Origin: Chara braunii
Lineage: Eukaryota; Streptophyta; Charophyceae; Charales; Characeae
Assembly (NCBI GenBank): GCA_003427395.1
Contig: BFEA01000451.1
Span: forward strand, 47,573 to 89,974
DNA: 42,402 nucleotides
Direction of reading: 5' to 3'
Shown here in pieces: positions 10,985-20,887 of the stretch. The translations under genes were made by a program, and so were the position numbers. Within the stretch, counting starts at the first letter, position 1, and every line of letters begins with the position of its first letter. The notes beneath the pieces were generated by a model. It was not told the origin of the DNA. It did not search any database and was given only the letters and a program-made list of their open reading frames with translations.

Positions 10985-11689
10985 ACGAAGCCCTTTTGCC
11001 CATGCAAACATTCATCACAAGTACACTCATGTATACATATATAAAGGGGAAAGTATGTGACGATCACTTCTCTCAGTCTCATTGGGATCCCTCAAAACCC
11101 TACGTATATATATGATCGCAGGCAACCAAATCCAGTAATTAAGTCACAACACATACCTTCAATCACATCAGAGAGTCAAACAACAGTCCACGCACTACAC
11201 AGAGTCAACCCCAACCAATCTCTGCACTCATACCCCTCGCTTTAGCCATGTAAGTCCCAACCTCCTGTCCAACCAACCTTAATTAAATACTCAGTACCTT
11301 TGTTAAATGACCATTCAATAAAAGTCCGGGTGAAACCTTAATGAAACAATAAAATCACCAGGGCTATAGCTTTTTAGGTTGAGTGTGGAGGGTGAGTTGG
11401 AATTGAGTTGTAGACCGACGAATCGACAACCGACCTGTTATCAATGATAACAGATGATGATCCTCAAGGGATCAAGCTGAATCTAGTCTGGATCTTGAAT
11501 CAAACGATCAAGAGGGTCTGTAACACATGACAAGCCAATGCCCCGAGGCTGAGCCTACAAGTTCATGGAAAACAATCTCTGTGTCGTGATCTTACCCACA
11601 TCACCTTAGTTAACTATATCTAAGCCTACCTCTTAAGCAATATGGCAGCATCTCCCCCACACAAAGTGAACTATAAAAAATCGTCACTT

Positions 11690-12085
11690 GTCAAAATATA
11701 GTCGATCTCCTTTTAAAAATTTCGGAAGCACTTCCCGTAGGTAAAGTGTCTTTCCAGAATTTATATAATTCTGAAAAGTTAAATTTTGTCTAACTCCCTG
11801 AATTAGTAAAAATTTGGGCAGCACTCCTTTAAGAAAGGGAGACTTCCCGGATTTATACTAAGTCAGATTTATACTAAGTCAAATATGACTTCAAAAGACA
11901 ACTTGAGTTCAATTTTAGACAAGATTTAACTAACTCCTTAGTTTTGCAGAAATTTCGACAGCACTCCCTTTAGAAAAGTGTTATTCCAAAATTTATACAA
12001 GGCTAAGTCCAGAATTTGAAAGTAACTTTGACTTCTCAAAGTCTGATTATGCCTAACTTCCTGAATTAGCAAAAATTTGAGTAGC
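11690..12085 (-). repeat. Copy B version of the 115-bp tandem array
   Basis: Minus-strand units repeat the AAAGGGAGTGCTGCCCAAAT and AATTCAGGGAGTTAG motifs of 8330-8800 with about the same number of units. A short direct repeat of AGTCAGATTTATACTA-like sequence lies near 11860-11880. Confidence 0.6.
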
Positions 12086-12105
12086 AAGTCAGAGCGGTCA
12101 GCCCT

Positions 12106-12265
12106 CGCAAGTCTCCCCAAACTTATGGGGACATCCCAGCCTCCAAAGCAATCAGACCCCCTAAACTAATAGAAGGGTCTGACGCTCCAATCAGAGCCAA
12201 AAGAAACAAAGCACTGGGTCTCTCCAAACTTATGGGGACCTCCCAGCCTTATTGACCCAGTCAAC
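12106..12265 (-). repeat. Reduced hairpin array in copy B
   Basis: Three units remain on the minus strand: two TCCCCATAAGTTTGG(G/A)GA hairpins and one with stem TCAGACCC/GGGTCTGA around TTCTATTAGTTTA. The last is a perfect 8-bp stem, while the equivalent left-arm unit has a mismatch at its outer end. Confidence 0.7.
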
Positions 12266-12830
12266 CATTACACAAAACAACCCACCATTCTGCCTTTCCC
12301 AGATGCAGTCTCTTTTAACAATCTGACTTCATACAATCAACAAAGTTAAAACTGAACTTGAGCAGACATTCGTTTACTTAGTCTGGCTTAATGTCCTGAA
12401 GGTCAAACCAAAAATAAGATAGGGCTGCACTTCATATATTCAGTAAGCGATGCAATGGGTAATACAGAATAGGGGTTATAATCTGGGTTTATAGAGGGAA
12501 AAATAATGGTTACCTGTCAGTTCCCTGCCTCCAGAACCCTTCCCGAGCTCCGGCAGAGCTCCCGCAATCAGTGGGGCAACCTCCCACAGAGGCCTTGGCG
12601 CGGTCCTACGGGTTGCAATCCTGCCTACCGCCTTCCCCTCAGAACCAGGGGACTATACTTAGAGTAAGAAGGGTAGAGGTAAAAGATTTCAGTCTCTCAT
12701 ATCCAAGGAGGGTGCTCTCAGACTCGCAGGAGAGGGCCTTGATACATTCAGCGCCTGAGGGCCCCGCAATGGTGGCCATGTACCAGCTTGGTCAAACTCT
12801 GAATCAGCCGCTGAAGTCGTACGTCTGACG

Positions 12831-14774
12831 ACTCCCCAATCCGCAGCAATAACCCCTCCTTCCAAGGCTCAATCACTCCCCCAAGTCCCAAAACCTTTCC
12901 TTAGCCTAGTCACCGCCAAAACATAGTTAGTGGCGGTCAACCCCTGTACGCAACACCATGCAGCAACCAGCAACAACCGCCCATGCATAGCCCATAAACA
13001 CAGCAGTAGCGTAGGACAACGGTCAGCAGCCACCGTCTTCATGAGGTCGGTGGTCACAACTGTAACCTCTCGCCCAGTACGTAGTTGCGGCCCGTGCACA
13101 ATTGGCAGCAGTCCACGGCGGTAGCCTATGCACAGTCAGTCAGCAGCAGCGGCTTACCATGTCCGGCCAACAGATACTGCGGCCGCACACAGTCAACCAT
13201 CAGCAGCAGTACGTAGTGGCCAGCCGCAACCTCTCGCGCAGAGGAGCAGCAGCAGCTTGCGCACAAATGCAATAGCCGGCCCACACTAGCCAATCACCAC
13301 CTTCACCTTTTGTAGCTGGTGTGGTGTTGCCTCGTTTAATCCGCGAGGCGATGCTGCCTGTCGTCAGATAAGCCAGTAACTCGCAGCTAGCCCCTTCTCC
13401 AACCACCCCGCTCGGACGTTGCTGCCCAACGAGCCACAACAGACTGGTGTCTTGGCCACCCGTTGCCTTAGTCCGACGGACTAGCCAGCACATGGCCCTC
13501 CAACCAACGCTCCGAGCTCCTCTCCGATGGGGTATACACTCCGCAGGCTGCGGGTAAGTAATCCTTCCACGCTCCCTCGTACTTCCCCTCTCGATGGATG
13601 GGCAACGTACCATCCGCTGTTGGCCCTACGCCACTTTGATCGATCAGTTAAGTAAGGCCGCATGAATTTCCCGCTAGAACCGAGGCAAATACACCGCCTT
13701 TCCACCACATGCGCAGAAGAACGCAGGAAGGCTGCCTTCCCTTCGACAGAAGGAGCACTGCGCTGGCAGCGGGTAGGTTTCCATCTTCTCCCGATCAGCC
13801 CCACGCTACCTTCGTCAACTTCGTTGGGCCAACCCGAAAGAATCTCCTACAAAAACCGGGTCAGATGCACAAACCCCCAAGATCGCTCCCCTCTCCGCGC
13901 CGTCCTTTCTTTACTAGTCTCCCTTTCTACTGACCTCCTTCTAGAACTAACTGCACAATCGAGTCCGCTTACCCCTAAACTCTCCGTTTCGCACCTTTAC
14001 TCGTATAATCCTGTGGAGAGTCGGATGCGCTCAGTGCCTTCCTTCCTGCCGTGTCCATCACCCCGACACCTCCGCGCAGTGCTTTCTTCCCCTAACGTCT
14101 GATCTACTAACCTATCGCCCAAGCTAACACCATAGTTGGATTCGCACGGCCCTGAAACCCAGGTCTAGTACCTTCCCTCGACCCTTTTCTTCGAAGAATG
14201 GGCGATCTGCCTCTTTTCTGCCCCGCCCGTCTCTCACCACCGCCGTTTTCGACCATACCATGTGCAGGACCCCCGCTAGGTTCATCCACCCTTGTTCTGC
14301 CCGTCACGTTCTACCGCCCGTCATTCCGCTGCCCGGCGCTCAGCTCCGTCATGCCCACTCTTCGATGGGCAGTCGTCTGCCGACCCGTCCTTCCTCCATG
14401 TCTACCACCCCTTTTTCTTTTCCACACACGTACCTGGCGCCCTGCTGCGCCCCGATTGGTTTGTCTCGTTCTCCCCTCTCTTCCACTGCGCCCGCTACCT
14501 CGCTTCCCGCCACCGATCACTAGCCATTCCTCACTAGTTCTTCCTTTGCCTGTGTTCCCAGATGCTCCTGGTATCCGCCCCCGTCCAGGTCCACCTACCG
14601 TTCTATCCCTTACCTCTCCGCTTCTCTATTATCGGTTTGCCTCTCGTCGGGCAAACGTCCATTGCCCTGCCTTTCCCTCTTCGTTCGCTACTCTCGATCA
14701 CTCCGTTCTGGCCGCGCCGTCGGTGAAGAGAGTGGGAGAGCAATCAACCGCTTGCGTCGGCCCTCTCTTCTGGA
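12831..14774 (-). other. Copy B diverged interior, no gene
   Basis: Corresponds in order to 4344-6570 of copy A. 12900-13500 holds the CTGCTG/CAGCAG-rich part and 13700-14770 a pyrimidine-rich part. A 260-codon open frame on the + strand (14198-14980) is Pro/Ser/Leu-rich, is antisense to the element, and runs into the SINE and U6 segments, so it is most likely a by-product of composition. Confidence 0.5.
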
Positions 14775-14853
14775 TTTATACATGTCATCCGCGTGTAGGG
14801 ACCATGCTAGCCTTCCCCGTACCGTTCCAATTTTTGCGGATGCCCCGAAAGAC
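14775..14853 (-). pseudogene. U6 snRNA-derived sequence fused to a SINE head
   Basis: The minus strand reads GTCTTTCGGGGCATCCGC, then a U6-like body (AAAAATTGGAACGGTACGG, GGCTAGCATGGTCCCT, GCGGATGAC). The ACAGAGA box is mutated. It directly follows a tRNA-SINE body at 14854-14993 on the same strand. Confidence 0.8.
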
Positions 14854-14993
14854 AGAGTCTAGGTCGCCGAGTCAACGGGCGACTCAGAATACTTGGGTTT
14901 ACTCCTCACCTGAGTCCCACCGCCTAGATTTGAACACGGGTCTATATTTCAACAGTTCATGGGGGTACCCGCCGAGCTAGGCTCTTGGGTATC
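14854..14993 (-). mobile_element. tRNA-derived SINE body (copy 1)
   Basis: The minus strand reads ACCCAAGAGCCTAGCTCGGC (a Pol III A-box region), then CATGAACTGTTGAAATATAG, then GTGTTCAAATCTAGG (a B-box region) and GAGGAGTAAA. It aligns with the poly(A)-tailed SINE at 38801-38983 across the head and part of the body. Here the body runs into U6 sequence instead of poly(A). Confidence 0.75.
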
Positions 14994-15008
14994 AATCGTA
15001 CCCACGGT

Positions 15009-15038
15009 ACCACGTCCCAAGATGACATGGGACGTGGT
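15009..15038. repeat. Perfect 11-bp-stem hairpin
   Basis: ACCACGTCCCA and TGGGACGTGGT flank an 8-base loop, just upstream (minus strand) of the SINE head. The second cassette has a related but decayed pair near 15590-15618. Confidence 0.8.
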
Positions 15039-15379
15039 CGAGGAATCTTTAATTTTATAGTTAAAAAAAATAGGGGTATATAAAAACTACAACCTGGGCG
15101 CGGTCACGGAAGCGGCTTGTATTAGCCCCTCAGGCAAACCTGCGCAAATACCCCGCACTCCCTAGTCCAACTCCAAATGCACCCGACGCAATTCCACGCC
15201 CAGGTTCATCCTTCTGGCTTACCTATTCTTCGTCTGGCTATCATCCGCCACTCCGCCTCCGACCCCCTTCACTCCGCCGCTGCATAGCGCCGCCCGGTCA
15301 GCCCTGCTGTCTCCCAGCACCATGCGGTCCGACAACATCCAACTCTTCGAACAAAACGATCCGTTGTCGGGCCGCCTTT

Positions 15380-15459
15380 GATTCATACACACCCCGTTCG
15401 CAGGGATCGTGCTGCCCTTCCGCGAATTGTTCCAATATTCTACGGATGTCCTGAAGGAC
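15380..15459 (-). pseudogene. Second U6-derived sequence fused to a SINE head
   Basis: The minus strand begins GTCCTTCAGGACATCCGTAG, with a U6-like body (ATTGGAACAATTCGCGGAAG, CACGATCCCTGCGAACG). It is more decayed than the 14775 copy. It lies 606 bases from it within a duplicated cassette. Confidence 0.75.
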
Positions 15460-15566
15460 TCCGGCCAGGGTATTTTGGCTTTACTCGTCAAGTCCCACCG
15501 TTTGAGCTCCGACGCCTGCATTTCAACATTTCAGGGGTGTCCCCACGGAGCCAAGCCCCTGGGTCC
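15460..15566 (-). mobile_element. tRNA-derived SINE body (copy 2)
   Basis: The minus strand reads GGGGCTTGGCTCCGTGGGGA, GAAATGTTGAAATGCAGG, GGTGGGACTTGACGAGTAAA and CCCTGGCCGGA, then U6. It matches copy 1 and the SINE at 38801-38983, but the Pol III boxes are weakened. Homology to the first cassette continues upstream to about 15622. Confidence 0.65.
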
Positions 15567-15622
15567 CACACCATCCGCGGCACCGTGTTCCGAGGCGGAA
15601 TGGGGCGTGGTTAAGGTAACTA

Positions 15623-16013
15623 CTGCGCAACCACGAACACAGTCTGCAATTGCACTTTCGGCATCCATGCGAATACAACACACTCCACGGCGAGTCACGC
15701 CACCCTATATCGGCCCCAGTATTGCGTCCCGAAACGGGACGCTCGCAAAGAGATGAAAACCAAAACAAAGGTAATAAGCGGTATATGTAGAAGATATTAA
15801 TAAAGGAACAAAACGGGAAAAGGGAGGTTCCCGTGGATCGGGCCCGCCACCGCACCCGTCAACAAAACCGAGGGAGATAGCCCTTCCGGGCCCTCAACCC
15901 CTCAGGTTTTGCTCCATGTTGCTCCTCTGCTGCTGCGCCGACGCCTGCTGGCCTCGATCCCCGAACCTCCTTAATGTCAGCCTAATGCCGTAACCTATAA
16001 GGCTAAGCCCAAG
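15623..16013 (-). other. Copy B interior near its 5' end
   Basis: 15870-16013 aligns with 2994-3130. The remainder is diverged, with CCCGTTTCGGGACGC near 15728. No gene is visible. Confidence 0.5.
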
Positions 16014-16023
16014 CCTGGTACCA
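16014..16023 (-). other. Primer-binding-site-like motif, copy B
   Basis: TGGTACCAGG on the minus strand, preceded by ...GAGCCCAC as in copy A. Conservation in both copies supports a real role. Confidence 0.5.
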
Positions 16024-16549
16024 GTGGGCTCGAATCTCCTAATAAAGAGGTAGCGCACGGCTTTTTGGGGTCAAGGAACCACCCTATGCCACTTCCCGGC
16101 CCACACTCGCACAGAAGACCACCCGAAAACTCGTGTCGGCCTACCGGCCTCACCGCGGCTACCCGTCCTCAGCCAAATCCATCAGGTCCCATCATCTGGA
16201 TCCCGCGTAAGTCCATACAGGCTCACTGAACCGTCCACCGTACCACGCGGAACCAGAGAAAAAAAACGTCCATAGGTTAGTCAGTTTAATCAAAACAAAC
16301 AACTGTTATAATGAAGCACGTCGACCGGAATCCACGCCACGTCTTCCATCGCGATCAAAGAGGAAAAAATCACGCGTGCCTCAAACATGCGCGCCCACAC
16401 ACTCTCTGATCCTATATGTTACCGCCGAATCTTTAGTCCGCAAACCCCTGCGACTCGCGGGGTCTTCCCATTAATTATGAATCGACCCATTTCCCTGTCA
16501 ACTGCAAAAACCCAGTGCGGGTACCCTTGTAAGGGTATCCGCACCGACA

Positions 16550-17035
16550 CCGCCTCGATGCTTTCCAACCCTGCCGCTCCTTGTCATCTTGAACCCGACC
16601 CCTTCGTTTGGTTGGGTTCCGTCGGCCCCAGCGTGGGTTTTTTGTGGTAGTAACAGGTATCACCCTCGGGACTTCTTGAAGACTAAGGCAGAGGGAGGGG
16701 TCTTTCTTCATGGGCAGTCGCAGCAGTGGCCTCTCCATAGTACGTCGGACCGTTCAGCCCTATCATCCCCGGGCATGCTTACAGACAAACCTCATATAGC
16801 AAACTTGCGGCTGGCCGGTAGTACACCCACAAAAAAAGGTTCACGCGACTCAGGTTTTTCTTCCTCCTCGTGGGCTGAGTCGCCCACCGGCTCTCATGTA
16901 AGTTGAACTCCTCGGTTCCGGCGTCGCTCCTGGTTCTAAAAGAACAAATAAAATAAGAATAATAATAACAATAATGGGGCGAAATAATACTTACAAAAAA
17001 TAGAAATAAAGTCGTAAGGCGATGAAAGAACTTCG
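16550..17035. other. Unassigned DNA between copies B and C
   Basis: No gene and no clear LTR block upstream of copy B are seen. A weak likeness of minus-strand 16700-16660 to the LTR words around 2425-2455 is too short to rely on. An AATAATAACAAT-like simple stretch lies at 16945-16975. Confidence 0.4.
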
Positions 17036-17607
17036 GCCCCGCGGCAGCAAAACTATAGGGGATAGCCTCGCCGGGCCATCGACCTCACAATTCTTTTACG
17101 CCGCTTCAGTGCTCTTGCGCTGTCGCCGCTAGATCTCGATCCCTGAATCCTCTTGATAAAAATCCGACGCTGTAAACCAATAATGCTAGGCCCAAGTCTG
17201 GGTCTAGATCTGATGGAAACCTAAAATAAACCAATATTGCGCAACGCGCAAACCTACCAAAACAATCTCAAACTCGCATGGTTGTCGATGTCGTCCCCCG
17301 CACGTACGCACAAATCACAGGTAAGCACATCAATCAGGACAAAATCTTTTTAATCCTAACTTAATCAGAAGAAAAAAAATGGTTTGGCTGGCGATCACGG
17401 CGACTCTTTAATCATCAATAAATAAAAAGATCACGCGCGCCTCAAATCCGCGCGCCCACACACACCCTACTCCAGTCAACCATTCAGCCAACGTAAACCA
17501 CTGACGCAACCGCACCTCGCACGATATTCCTAAATCTTAAACCAAACTTATATTCTATCGCTTGCAAAACCAGGGCGGATACCCTTATAAGGGTATTCGC
17601 ACCGATA
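17036..17607 (-). repeat. Element fragment C (5' part only)
   Basis: The minus strand from 17607 (TATCGGTGCGAATACCC) follows the same path as 2470-3000 and 16549-16030, including GTGTGTGGGCGCGC, TTTGAGGCGCGCGTGAT and a decayed primer-site region near 17195. It starts at the same boundary as copy B and abuts gypsy coding sequence directly. Confidence 0.7.
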
Positions 17608-17613
17608 GCGGTA

Positions 17614-19027
17614 GTCGACTCTTCACCCACGGACTTGTCTTCGGACCCCCGTGTGGTGCGGTTGCTTGACGAGTTCGCAGACATCTTCGAGTCACCTATC
17701 GGTGTGGTGTCGGATCGGTCGATCTCTTACGAGATCATTCTTGAGGTTAGTGTCATGCCACCGAAAGGTTGCAGTTATCGCATGAGCGAGGAGGAGTTTG
17801 CAGTCCTCCGCGCGCAACTCGACGACTTGTTGGACAAGGGCTGGATCCGCCTTAGTAGCTCTCCATATGGAGCGCGAGTTCTCTTCGTACGGAAGAAGAA
17901 TAAGGATCTACGATTGTGCATGGACTACCGCAAGCTCAACGCGCAAACCGTCAAGAATGTAGGGCCTCTTCCTCGTATCGACGATCTTCTCGAGCGATTG
18001 GGCGGCGGAAAGTACTTCTCTAAGTTGGATTTGAAGTCCGGATACCATCAGATTTCAATCCGACCGAACAATCGTTACAAATCCTCGTTCAAGACGCGGT
18101 ATGGACATTTTGAGTGGGTGGTCATGCCTTTTAGCCTCACCAACTCCCCGACGACCTTTCAAGCGGCAATGACTAACGAGTTTCGTGCGATGTTGGACAA
18201 ATTCGTGCTGGTCTACTTAGACGACATTCTCGTCTATAGCCGGTCATTGGAGGATCATCTTGAGCACCTTCGACGGGTGTTGGAGACGCTCCACCGCGCC
18301 AAGTACAAAGCCAACCGCGACAAGTGCGAATTTGTCCGGCAAGAGCTGGAATACTTGGGCCATTTTGTCACACCGGAGGGCATCAGTCCGCTGTCGGACA
18401 AGATTCAAGTCATTCAAAAGTGGCCGGCGCCGCGGAACGTCACGGATGTCCGTTCATTCCTTGGCCTTGTCGGCTACTACCAACGTTTTACCAAGGGATA
18501 CTCGAAGATTGCGGCCCACTTGTACAAGCTTCAATGCGAGGATCGACCATTTAACTTCGGGGAGGATGAGCGGGAATCGTTTTTGGCTCTCAAAGTCGCA
18601 CTGTTATCTGTGGAGGTCTTGCGAATCTACGACCCGCTATTGCCAACGCGCGCGGCGCGTCACTACGGATGCGTCCAGCTATGGCATTGGTGTCGTCCTC
18701 GAGAACCACGATGGCGTGGACTGGCACCCGGTCGAGTACTTCAGCAAGGAAGTGTCCGTCATGCACTCCATTAACGATGCACGCAAGAAGGAGCTCCTAG
18801 CCTTCGTCCAGTCGCTCAAGTGGTGGTGGCACTTCCTCCTTGGTCGAAGTCAATTCCGATGGGTAACGAACAACAATCCGTTGGTCTTCTACAAGACCCA
18901 AGACACCGTCAATAGCACCATCGCCCGTTGGATGGCTTTCATTGACCAATTCGACTTCTCTCCCGATCACATTCCCGGGAAGTCAAACCGTGTTGCGGAT
19001 GCTCTTTCACAGCGTCCGGATCATTGA
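17614..19027 (+). pseudogene. pol: Gypsy reverse transcriptase-RNase H
   Basis: The frame opens without an ATG, as expected for an internal pol piece. Reverse transcriptase motifs in order include LRLCMDYRKLNAQTVKN, FSKLDLKSGYHQI (first catalytic Asp), VVMPFSLTNSPTTFQ and LVYLDDILVYS (catalytic Asp pair), followed by LEYLGHFVTPEGI and VRSFLGLVGYYQRF. A frameshift near 18650-18660 moves the reading frame. RNase H follows as TTDASSYGIGVVLEN and ARKKELLAF, then RWVTNNNPLVF, where relatives have an Asp in TDN/TDH; that catalytic Asp is Asn here. It ends in a stop after SQRPDH at 19027. Confidence 0.92.
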
Positions 19028-19555
19028 ACCACAGTCTACTCAACCTTCGAGATCGGTGACGACCTGCGGAACAACTTTATCCATGGCTACCAAGGCGACC
19101 CCTAGTTTCGCGACAAGTACGCGAATTGCTCCTCTCCTAATCTGGCGCCTTCTCACTACCGGATCCAAGAGGGGTACTTGCTTGTCTACACGCGGGGGAA
19201 GGACCTTCTTTGCGTACCGAGTGACTCTCACTTGCGTACACGACTTCTCGGGGGTACACGACTTCTCGGGGAGTTCACGACGCTCCCGCCACCGGACACT
19301 TTGGAGTCCATCACACGATTGGCCGACTTCGCGAGCGATTTTGGTGGCCCGGCCTTCTCGGCGACGTCACACGCTATTGCGAGTCATGCGAGGTTTGTCG
19401 ATGCGGCAAATCCCACAACCATTGTCCGTACGACAAGTTGCAACCATTACCGGTCCCCTTGCGCCGAAGGGAAGCGATTGCCATGGACATCACCGGTCCG
19501 TTCCCCAAGCACAAGACCGGTGTGGATGGGATTCTCACGGCTATGTGACACCTGC
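19028..19555 (+). pseudogene. pol: Gypsy integrase N-terminal part
   Basis: After a stop and frame changes, HDAPATGHFG...CESCEVC forms the HHCC zinc finger (about 19275-19410), followed by AIAMDITGPFPK with the first catalytic Asp of the DDE core (about 19480-19515). An exact 18-bp tandem duplication (19236-19253 and 19254-19271) adds six residues. One base is lost near 19275, shifting the frame. The gene is broken at 19555 by an insertion. Confidence 0.85.
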
Positions 19556-20008
19556 GGCCTAGGCCGCCGGCATTTCGGCCGCGGCCGCGGCCCATGAGGC
19601 CCAGTTCGCGGCCTGTTTTTTTAATAATTTTTTTTCACCCCTAAAAATACGTTAAAAAACAAATATATTTATATACATAGGGGTGTAGGGCTTGGAAAAC
19701 CTTACAATCCTATGTTTTTTATTTTGGAATCGGACTTTGTTTAAGATTTTTAAAAAATAAAAAACAAAATTTGATTTAAATAAAATATTAAAAAAAAAAA
19801 AAAAAAAGGCAGGATTTTTTTTTTGTCATTTTTTATCATGAGGGATATGGTCCCTGAGTTGTGCCGTATTTTTTTAAGAAATGAATTTAAATTAGGTGTT
19901 TAAAAAAAATGAAGATGCAAAAAGTGAAAACAAATAAAAAAAAAAAAAGTTTGATTGATTGATTGTGTGTGTGTGTGTGTTTGTGCCCTCGTGTGTGTGT
20001 GATGTGTG

Positions 20009-20048
<40 letters not shown>

Positions 20049-20067
20049 ACGCGCGCGCCCCTCCCCC

Positions 20068-20113
<46 letters not shown>

Positions 20114-20118
20114 CATTC

Positions 20119-20165
<47 letters not shown>

Positions 20166-20470
20166 CAATCAATCAACCCATCAGTCAGTCAATCAATCAA
20201 TAAATCGATCAATCAATAAAAAAACAATCAATCAATGGAAAAAAAAAATTCCCTTTTTTTTTTTTTTTTTTTTTCGCACATCAAAAACTACCCCCCCAAA
20301 TTTTTGATTTTTTTTTTTTTTTGCATAGGCCGACAACGGCCGACGTGCGCAGGCCGCGCGCGTGCGCCGTTTTCCCCGCGCGCCGCCGCCTAGCTGTGGC
20401 GCGGCCGCAAAAAAACTCGGCGACGCGGCCTCCTCGATCGCGGCCGAGTCAGAGGTGGTCGTGGCCTAGG
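19556..20470. mobile_element. Insertion inside integrase with GC-rich ends
   Basis: The integrase frame stops near 19551 (GILTAM) and resumes near 20484 (VMDRLT). The flanks TCTCACGGCTATG and TCTCATGGTGATG look like a diverged target duplication of about 14-16 bp. The insert has GC-rich ends with self-complementary words (GGCCTAGGCC, CGGCCGCGGCCG on the left; GGCCTAGG on the right) and an AT-rich, microsatellite-filled middle. No coding region is seen; the class is unknown. Confidence 0.6.
19965..20240. repeat. (TG)n and (AATC)n microsatellites
   Basis: TG dinucleotides run from 19965 to 20047 with small breaks, then a tetranucleotide AATC array from about 20071 to 20240 with variants ATTC and AGTC. 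The frames encoding Cys-Val and Gln-Ser-Ile-Asn runs are artefacts of these arrays. Confidence 0.95.
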
Positions 20471-20483
20471 GGGACATATAGTC

Positions 20484-20544
20484 TCATGGTGATGGACCGA
20501 CTCACCTAGGTCGCCATGTTTTTGCCTGCCGTTATCATGAGAAG
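20484..20544 (+). pseudogene. pol: Gypsy integrase core, short piece
   Basis: MVMDRLT, stop, VAMFLP continues the integrase frame left at 19551, on the + strand. It shows that the insertion ends before 20484 and that the inversion begins after about 20536. Confidence 0.75.
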
Positions 20545-20887
20545 TGACCGCTGAGTCGTGCTCAAACTCAAAGGGCGACATCCCGATAGTCGGGTGGATG
20601 GACGATTTGTATGCTAACTCGACATCCGACAGCCGCTCAACCCAATCCTTTTGGTCGGGACGGATCACAGTGCGAAGGAGAACCTGTGCGGCATGATGCG
20701 CCCTCTTTGTTTGGCCATCGGTTTTGGGGTGGCGAGCCGGACTTGGCTTGAGAGATGAGCCCCATCGTTTGATGAGCGCCAACCAAAAATCGGACATGAA
20801 CCAAGTGTCGCGGTCGCAGACGATTTCCTTGGGGTAACCCTTGGTTCGAATCCAACTGGCGTAGAGAACCTCGACCAACTCACACAA
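20545..20887 (-). pseudogene. pol: Gypsy integrase core, inverted segment
   Basis: On the minus strand CELVEVLYASWIRTKGYP, EIVCDRDTWFMSDFW (second catalytic Asp), KTDGQTKRAHHAAQ and GMSPFEFEHDSAVTS form the integrase core. The spacing from the Asp to the Lys of QTK is exactly that of D-35-E, so the catalytic Glu is replaced by Lys. The neighbours on both sides are on +, so this stretch of about 345 bp was inverted in place. Confidence 0.85.

Larger units (their letters stand above)
9416..16549 (-). mobile_element. Non-coding element copy B (permuted)
   Basis: Read on the minus strand, copy B starts at TGTCGGTGCG (16549), passes the primer-site-like motif (16023-16014), two tRNA-SINE/U6 cassettes, the conserved block 12830-12255, the reduced hairpin array and the 3' part (to 11010). 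It finishes in the LTR block at 9416. Its first and last bases are neighbours in the LTR of copy A. That order resembles a genomic RNA or an opened one-LTR circle rather than a normal provirus. No coding region was found. Confidence 0.55.

Noticed and set aside
14198-14980. 260-codon open frame on +
   Set aside because: Pro/Ser/Leu-rich from pyrimidine-rich DNA, antisense to the element, and runs through the SINE and U6 segments.
16660-16710. A decayed LTR block upstream of copy B
   Set aside because: Only a short weak likeness to 2425-2455 on the minus strand; not enough to overturn the permuted arrangement.
19963-20219. Open frames rich in Cys-Val and Gln-Ser-Ile-Asn
   Set aside because: Produced by (TG)n and (AATC)n microsatellites.
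20843-20855. GGTTCGAATCC B-box-like word suggesting a tRNA gene
   Set aside because: It lies inside the integrase coding segment on the opposite strand and has no A box or tRNA fold.
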